Shown in pieces: positions 13,268-13,356 of a DNA stretch of 13,356 nucleotides. The number at the start of each line of letters is the position of its first letter. Within the stretch, counting starts at the first letter, position 1. The stretch is taken from positions 1 to 13,356 of the forward strand of contig JAGCEE010000317.1 in the NCBI GenBank assembly GCA_017650795.1, read 5' to 3'. The notes under the pieces were generated by a model. The model made no database searches and had not been told where the DNA came from. It worked only from the letters and a program-made list of their open reading frames with translations. This DNA is from Clostridia bacterium. Its GTDB lineage: Bacteria; Bacillota; Clostridia; Christensenellales; UBA1242. The position numbers were made by a program, and so were the translations under genes.

Positions 13268-13356
13268 TTATTTACATTTAGATTGCTCTTCTTTAACAAG
13301 TTCAAAATAATCACAAGCCTTAAAAAATGCGTCTCTTAATTTTCCTTTTCTTTCAA
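13268..13356 (-). CDS. Paralogue of the gene at 12936-13235, 5' end outside the window
   Basis: Only the last 28 codons are present. On the - strand they read ERKGKLRDAFFKACDYFELV then KEEQSKCK and a TAA at 13270-13268. This matches ERKGKLREAYKRAHKYFSDL then AKENEHSK of the neighbouring gene, with identity strongest at the start and both proteins ending at the same point. The start of the downstream copy lies 32 bases after this stop, so they are probably cotranscribed. The fragment is too short for any functional call. Confidence 0.7.
   Translation of the reverse strand, partial: ERKGKLRDAFFKACDYFELVKEEQSKCK

Noticed and set aside
1..13356. CRISPR array, tRNA, rRNA, transposon ends
   Set aside because: No regularly spaced repeats, no cloverleaf-like tRNA ends, no transposase fragments were found on either strand.

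Overview
The window is strongly AT-rich, uses the standard code, and carries GGAGG-type ribosome binding sites, TTGACA/TATAAT promoters with 16-17 base spacers and many U-tailed hairpin terminators. Together with MurA next to an FtsQ/DivIB-type protein and an MgtE magnesium channel, this suggests a low-GC member of the Bacillota (Firmicutes), probably an uncultured Clostridia- or Bacilli-like lineage. The lineage is inference: there is no rRNA or other marker gene here.

Left part (1-4877, all + strand) is core cell-envelope and ion-transport DNA: the 3' end of an ABC-2 type permease, murA (first committed step of peptidoglycan synthesis), an ftsQ/divIB-like division gene, then mgtE. murA and the ftsQ-like gene form an operon closed by a hairpin terminator. 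That terminator lies only about 17 bases upstream of the mgtE ribosome binding site. The murA ribosome binding site is buried in the 3' arm of a 14-position hairpin directly before the ATG.

Right part (4878-13356) is a patchwork of small transcription units, mostly on the - strand, almost all encoding compact single-domain soluble enzymes. From left to right they are: a nucleoside phosphorylase; a protein with two PGDYG-like repeats, cotranscribed with a SerB-like HAD phosphatase; a Nudix hydrolase; a transglutaminase-like protein on + behind a consensus promoter; and a - strand run read phosphoesterase, Ham1/RdgB-like pyrophosphatase, HELRH metallopeptidase, frameshifted small gene, CYTH-domain protein. 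An orphan HD-domain protein on + follows, then a hypothetical protein and a tandem pair of related small hypothetical genes, the second cut by the window edge. Many of these enzymes act on phosphate esters or nucleotides, so nucleotide salvage, sanitation or signalling is a reasonable shared theme, but nothing in the sequence proves one joint pathway.

No rRNA, tRNA, CRISPR array, insertion sequence, integrase or phage structural gene was seen. The most interesting points are the hairpin over the murA start, the MgtE with an extra N-terminal repeat copy, the frameshifted gene at 9257-9450, the probable leaderless start of the phosphoesterase operon, the two-repeat protein at 5991-6566, and the tandem duplication at the right edge.
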